This document shows, one piece after another, positions 60,999-64,000 of a stretch of DNA of 64,000 bases. The translations under genes and the position numbers were made by a program. This DNA comes from Hyunsoonleella flava (lineage in GTDB: Bacteria > Bacteroidota > Bacteroidia > Flavobacteriales > Flavobacteriaceae): contig NZ_SIRT01000014.1 of assembly GCF_004310325.1 (NCBI RefSeq), forward strand, positions 1 to 64,000, given 5' to 3'. Under the pieces are notes generated by a model. It searched no databases. It saw only the letters and a program-made list of their open reading frames with translations, and was not told where the DNA came from. The stretch's first letter is position 1. Every line of letters starts with the position of its first letter.

Positions 60999-61487
60999 TT
61001 AATTTTTCAGAGCTGCAATCAACTTTTCGTCATCAGCTTCAATAACATCAAATACAACGATTTCGCCAGCTTTATTTATGACCATGTATCTAGGAATCCA
61101 ACCAATACTTACAAAATCTCCGAAAGATGATTTTTTCCCTTTGGGTAAAAAATAATGCTCACCAACTACATCATACTTTTTTATACCTCGTTTCCATGGT
61201 GCTTCGCCTCTATCTAAAGAAAAAAACAAGTACGCTGCTTCAGGATACGCCTCTTGAAGTGCTTTTACCTTTGGCATACCTTGAATACAATCTCCACACC
61301 ATGATGCCCAAATATCGATGACTATAGTTTTACCTTCGTGTTTTTCTAAAATAGATTTTAGTGACATAGTATTCCCCTCTAAAGTCGTAAACGTGTCATT
61401 TAATGCTGCCTCACTAAACTGTGTTGGCGCTTCCGCACAACTAAGAAAACTAAATAGGAATAAGAACAAATAACTTATCTTTTTCAT
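60999..61487 (-). CDS. TlpA-like thioredoxin-fold lipoprotein
   Basis: 162 residues. Lipobox FLSC (Cys17) predicts a membrane-anchored periplasmic protein. Thioredoxin fold with the active site WASWCGDC (Cys64, Cys67), an unusual GD dipeptide between the cysteines, and the cis-Pro region GWIPRYMVI. Thiol-disulfide reductase or oxidase in the envelope. Encoded 10 bp after the OppB-like permease gene. Confidence 0.92.
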   Translation of the reverse strand: MKKISYLFLFLFSFLSCAEAPTQFSEAALNDTFTTLEGNTMSLKSILEKHEGKTIVIDIWASWCGDCIQGMPKVKALQEAYPEAAYLFFSLDRGEAPWKRGIKKYDVVGEHYFLPKGKKSSFGDFVSIGWIPRYMVINKAGEIVVFDVIEADDEKLIAALKN

Positions 61488-61497
61488 GCTTATCTTT

Positions 61498-62574
61498 TTA
61501 TTGTAATTTAACTTTTGGATCTAACCAAACATAAATTAAGTCGACTAAAATATTAATCATTACAAACAAAGTTGCAATTACTAAAACAGAACCCATAATT
61601 ACTGGTAAGTCTAAAGTATTAAGTGAGTTTACAATTTCTTTCCCAAGTCCGTTCCAACCGAAAATAAACTCCACAAACACAGCTCCTGCTAGCATAGATG
61701 CAAACCATCCTGAAATTGCCGTAACTACTGGGTTTAATGCGTTTTTTACCGCGTGACGTTTTATAATTTGAAACTCGCTTAAACCTTTTGCTCTTGCAGT
61801 TCTTATGTAATCTTGATTGAAAACTTCTAATAATGAGTTTCGCATCAATTGAATAACTACTGCAAGTGGGCGAATACCCAAAACAATGGCTGGTAAAATC
61901 AAATTTTTCCATTTAATGTGCATCGCTTCACCAAAATCATCGAGTTCGTAGAGGCTTCCTGTCATTTCCAAATTAGTGTATTTATGCAATACATAACCAA
62001 ACAACCAAGCGAATAAAATTGCACTGAAAAACGAAGGTACACTCATACCTAGCGTACTGAAAATTTGAATGGTTTTATCAAGCCATTTGTCTTTGTACAA
62101 TGCAGAAACTATTCCAAGCAATACACCTAAAATCATGGCAATAATAATCGCTGAAACTGCTAACACAAAAGTATTTGGTAAAGTTTCCCCTAAAACTTGA
62201 GTCACCTTTTTTCCTTGTTTTGTAAATGATTCTCGTAAATATGGAAACTTTAAAACAGTGGTTGTATTTCCTATTGAAAACAACTTTACCGCACTATACT
62301 TGTTTTGCGACAAATAGGTGTAATCCTCTTTGTTTTTAGAATGAAATGATAATGGTGATAAATCGTTGATGTAATAGCCATATTGGGTTAAAATAGGTTT
62401 ATCAAAACCATATTTTGCTTTTACTTTTGCTAATTGCTCACTATCTTCATTTTGCCCCATCATCATTTGTGCGGGATCTCCAGGAAGTACATTAAATAAA
62501 AAGAATATCACCGTCACTACTCCAAATAATGTGAGTATGGCGTAAAGGGTTTTATTTAGGAAGTAGTTTATCAG
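61498..62574 (-). CDS. OppB/DppB-type ABC transporter permease
   Basis: Inner-membrane permease of the peptide/nickel class. Seen: FFLFNVLPGDPAQMMMGQ near the N-terminus, YVLAVSAIIIAMILGVLLG-type helices, the EAA loop YIRTARAKGLSEFQIIKRHAVKNAL, and FIFGWNGLGKEIVNSL. The first standard start is GTG 62517, but the frame is open a further 19 codons to CTG 62574 (then INYFLNKTLYAILTLFGVV), which restores the first helix expected in the family; a stop is two codons before it. A start at CTG is therefore likely. No OppC, ATPase or binding-protein gene is adjacent. Confidence 0.88.
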   Translation of the reverse strand: MINYFLNKTLYAILTLFGVVTVIFFLFNVLPGDPAQMMMGQNEDSEQLAKVKAKYGFDKPILTQYGYYINDLSPLSFHSKNKEDYTYLSQNKYSAVKLFSIGNTTTVLKFPYLRESFTKQGKKVTQVLGETLPNTFVLAVSAIIIAMILGVLLGIVSALYKDKWLDKTIQIFSTLGMSVPSFFSAILFAWLFGYVLHKYTNLEMTGSLYELDDFGEAMHIKWKNLILPAIVLGIRPLAVVIQLMRNSLLEVFNQDYIRTARAKGLSEFQIIKRHAVKNALNPVVTAISGWFASMLAGAVFVEFIFGWNGLGKEIVNSLNTLDLPVIMGSVLVIATLFVMINILVDLIYVWLDPKVKLQ

Positions 62575-62611
62575 TGGTTAGTTATTTGTTGTCAGAAAAC
62601 TAAAAACTCTT

Positions 62612-63928
62612 TTAGTTTTCCTTTAATTTTACTTGAACAAAGCCTGTATAAGATGTGTTATTTTCAATATTATACTCTTTTAAAGCAATTTCATTTTTAT
62701 TAACATTAACACTTTCAATCATATTTGAATCTAATGCTTCTACTAGTTCCTTTGTAGAAGCTTCTCCATCAATAAAGTACGCAATATTTTCATGTAGAAG
62801 TTTTTTGGGAGAACTGATTTTAGGTGCAACTTTAGGCAAATCTAAATCCTCCAAATCATTCCAATGCACTTTTTGCTTTACAGTGCCATTGTCCAACTCC
62901 AAAATTCCAGGGTTAGAACGCACCACTGTTTTTAACGCTTTTTCATCACATAAATACCATTCAAAATCAATATCATAGGCCTCATTTATACGATTTTTTG
63001 CTTCTTCGCCTGATGCCGTTAATCCTATTATTTGATAATTATTTTGTCTTACTCGTTTTTGTAATGCTTTTAACTTTGAAGCACCATCTCGTTCTATCTT
63101 TTCAAGGCTATATGATACTACTATAATTAGATTTTCTTGATCTAAATAGTGCGCCGTTAAGTCTTCATCTACACTTTCAATAGAAAAATCAACTACTGGC
63201 GGTGTATAACCCTCTTGAATAACTTTGGTTTCTACACCAATAAATTCACCTTCAACCGAGGGATAAGCTCCATTTGTAGTAATTATTTGTTCTTCTCCGT
63301 TTACTTTAAATTTCCAGCTATATTCCTGTACTGGTTTTGGTGCGTCTTCTGGAATGGTCATACCTTCCTTGATATTTTTCCCAATAGCATACGCCCTAAA
63401 ATCTATCGTTGGCAAATGCATTAATACGTGGTAACCAAACCATAAACTCACGACAAAACCTAATAAGGCTAATATTGTTATTGGGAGCTTAGTAAAAACA
63501 GGTTTTATATGTTTTACACCGATGAATAGAATTAGTATAAGCACCAACAACGCCACATCTTTCCAAAATGTTTCCCACGGTTTTAATTTTATAAAATCTC
63601 CAAAACAGCCACAGTCTTTTACCTTTTCAAAATAGGCTGCATAAAAGGTTAAAAACGTAAAGAAGATTATCATCAATAATAAACTCCAAACCGTGAATTT
63701 GGGTTTATAGCCAATTAATAAAAACACACCTAAAACCACTTCAAACACAACTACAAAAACTGAAATTAATAAGGCATAAGGTTCTAAAAAAGGAATATTT
63801 AATACATCTGGACTGAAGTATTCCTGCAGTTTATATGAAAAACCTATAGGATCATTTAGTTTTATAAATCCTGAGAATATGAATAATACGCCTACTAAAA
63901 TTCTTGAAATACTTACAATTGCTTTCAT
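62612..63928 (-). CDS. DoxX-like membrane protein with extended C-terminal domain (BT_3928-type)
   Basis: 438 residues. N-terminal DoxX/MauE-like bundle of four helices (about 1-155): ISRILVGVLFIFSGFIKLNDPIGFSYKLQEYF, then CGCFGDFIKLKPWETFWKD with a conserved CGCFG pair, a helix around 150-170, and a long soluble C-terminal part (about 175-438) with a thioredoxin-like strand order but no CxxC. Such proteins are common in Bacteroidota and may serve periplasmic redox. It starts inside the stop of the DUF1599 gene (ATGA overlap). Confidence 0.88.
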   Translation of the reverse strand: MKAIVSISRILVGVLFIFSGFIKLNDPIGFSYKLQEYFSPDVLNIPFLEPYALLISVFVVVFEVVLGVFLLIGYKPKFTVWSLLLMIIFFTFLTFYAAYFEKVKDCGCFGDFIKLKPWETFWKDVALLVLILILFIGVKHIKPVFTKLPITILALLGFVVSLWFGYHVLMHLPTIDFRAYAIGKNIKEGMTIPEDAPKPVQEYSWKFKVNGEEQIITTNGAYPSVEGEFIGVETKVIQEGYTPPVVDFSIESVDEDLTAHYLDQENLIIVVSYSLEKIERDGASKLKALQKRVRQNNYQIIGLTASGEEAKNRINEAYDIDFEWYLCDEKALKTVVRSNPGILELDNGTVKQKVHWNDLEDLDLPKVAPKISSPKKLLHENIAYFIDGEASTKELVEALDSNMIESVNVNKNEIALKEYNIENNTSYTGFVQVKLKEN

Positions 63929-64000
63929 GCTTTGTCTTCATTTAAATGAATCATCGCGAAAACCGCATAGTTTATCATATCCTGATAATTAGCATCAATG
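63925..64000 (-). CDS. DUF1599-type protein, 3' end only
   Basis: The last 24 codons of a - strand gene that continues past the window: IDANYQDMINYAVFAMIHLN and EDKA, then TGA. The NYxDxxNYAxFAxIxL pattern is the usual C-terminus of DUF1599 (a nucleotide-modification-associated domain). The TGA overlaps the ATG of the DoxX-like gene, indicating translational coupling. Identification rests on a short fragment. Confidence 0.65.
   Translation of the reverse strand, partial: IDANYQDMINYAVFAMIHLNEDKA

Overview
The window is AT-rich chromosomal DNA from a member of the Bacteroidota, almost certainly family Flavobacteriaceae. The evidence is several proteins ending in type IX secretion (T9SS) sorting domains, promoters of the Bacteroidota sigma-A type (-7 box TAnnTTTG), DUF families typical of this family, a SusD-free TonB receptor, and typical flavobacterial intergenic hairpin repeats. 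No phage, integrase, transposase or CRISPR array was seen.

Region by region: (1) 1-14.4 kb: the 3' end of a MopE-repeat protein followed by three large T9SS-exported, LamG-containing surface proteins in a row. Each of the three has its own promoter region with a pair of ~20-21 bp-spaced direct repeats and a shared leader motif. (2) 14.5-33.4 kb: housekeeping genes (hisS, rpsF-rpsR-rplI, priA, nadC, rlmH, hpf, rdgB, relA/spoT, fur-family, purA, a Ca/Na exchanger). Among them is an orphan LytTR response regulator whose upstream DNA carries the same repeat as the surface-protein genes. (3) 33.5-35.8 kb: a BlaI/BlaR1-type pair with twin palindromic operators. (4) 35.8-36.9 kb: a gene-poor stretch with a 19-codon ORF, a 50-codon conserved small gene and tRNA-Arg(ACG). 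(5) 36.9-53.7 kb: an accessory block for redox, metal and sulfur handling. It holds a two-haem-site cytochrome/DUF3365 lipoprotein, a small membrane peptide, a probable copper TonB receptor, a 1-Cys peroxiredoxin, a DUF2202 protein, a TolC-MFP-RND efflux operon, DUF2892, a Crp/Fnr regulator, two YeeE/YedE half-transporters, TauE/SafE, an MBL-rhodanese protein and an HMA protein. (6) 53.8-64 kb: clpS, prmA, an FG-GAP surface protein, a LuxR-type regulator with its TPR histidine kinase, a lipoprotein, tpiA, a TlpA-like protein, an orphan OppB-like permease, a DoxX-like protein and the end of a DUF1599 gene.

The most interesting signal is regulatory. Seven sites of the form TRAC-N4-GTYA or close variants lie in block 5. 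At six of them the centre is 29.5 bp before the T of a TAnnTTTG-like -7 box (31.5 bp at the seventh), the geometry of a class II Crp/Fnr activator. One of these sites has no ORF behind it; it is followed by ~100 bp ending in a perfect hairpin plus T-run, so it looks like an Fnr-type-controlled small RNA. Two other unexplained shared elements are the LytTR-like direct repeats before the surface-protein genes, and a 43-nt hairpin element found only before the two exported-protein genes that flank the LuxR/histidine-kinase pair.
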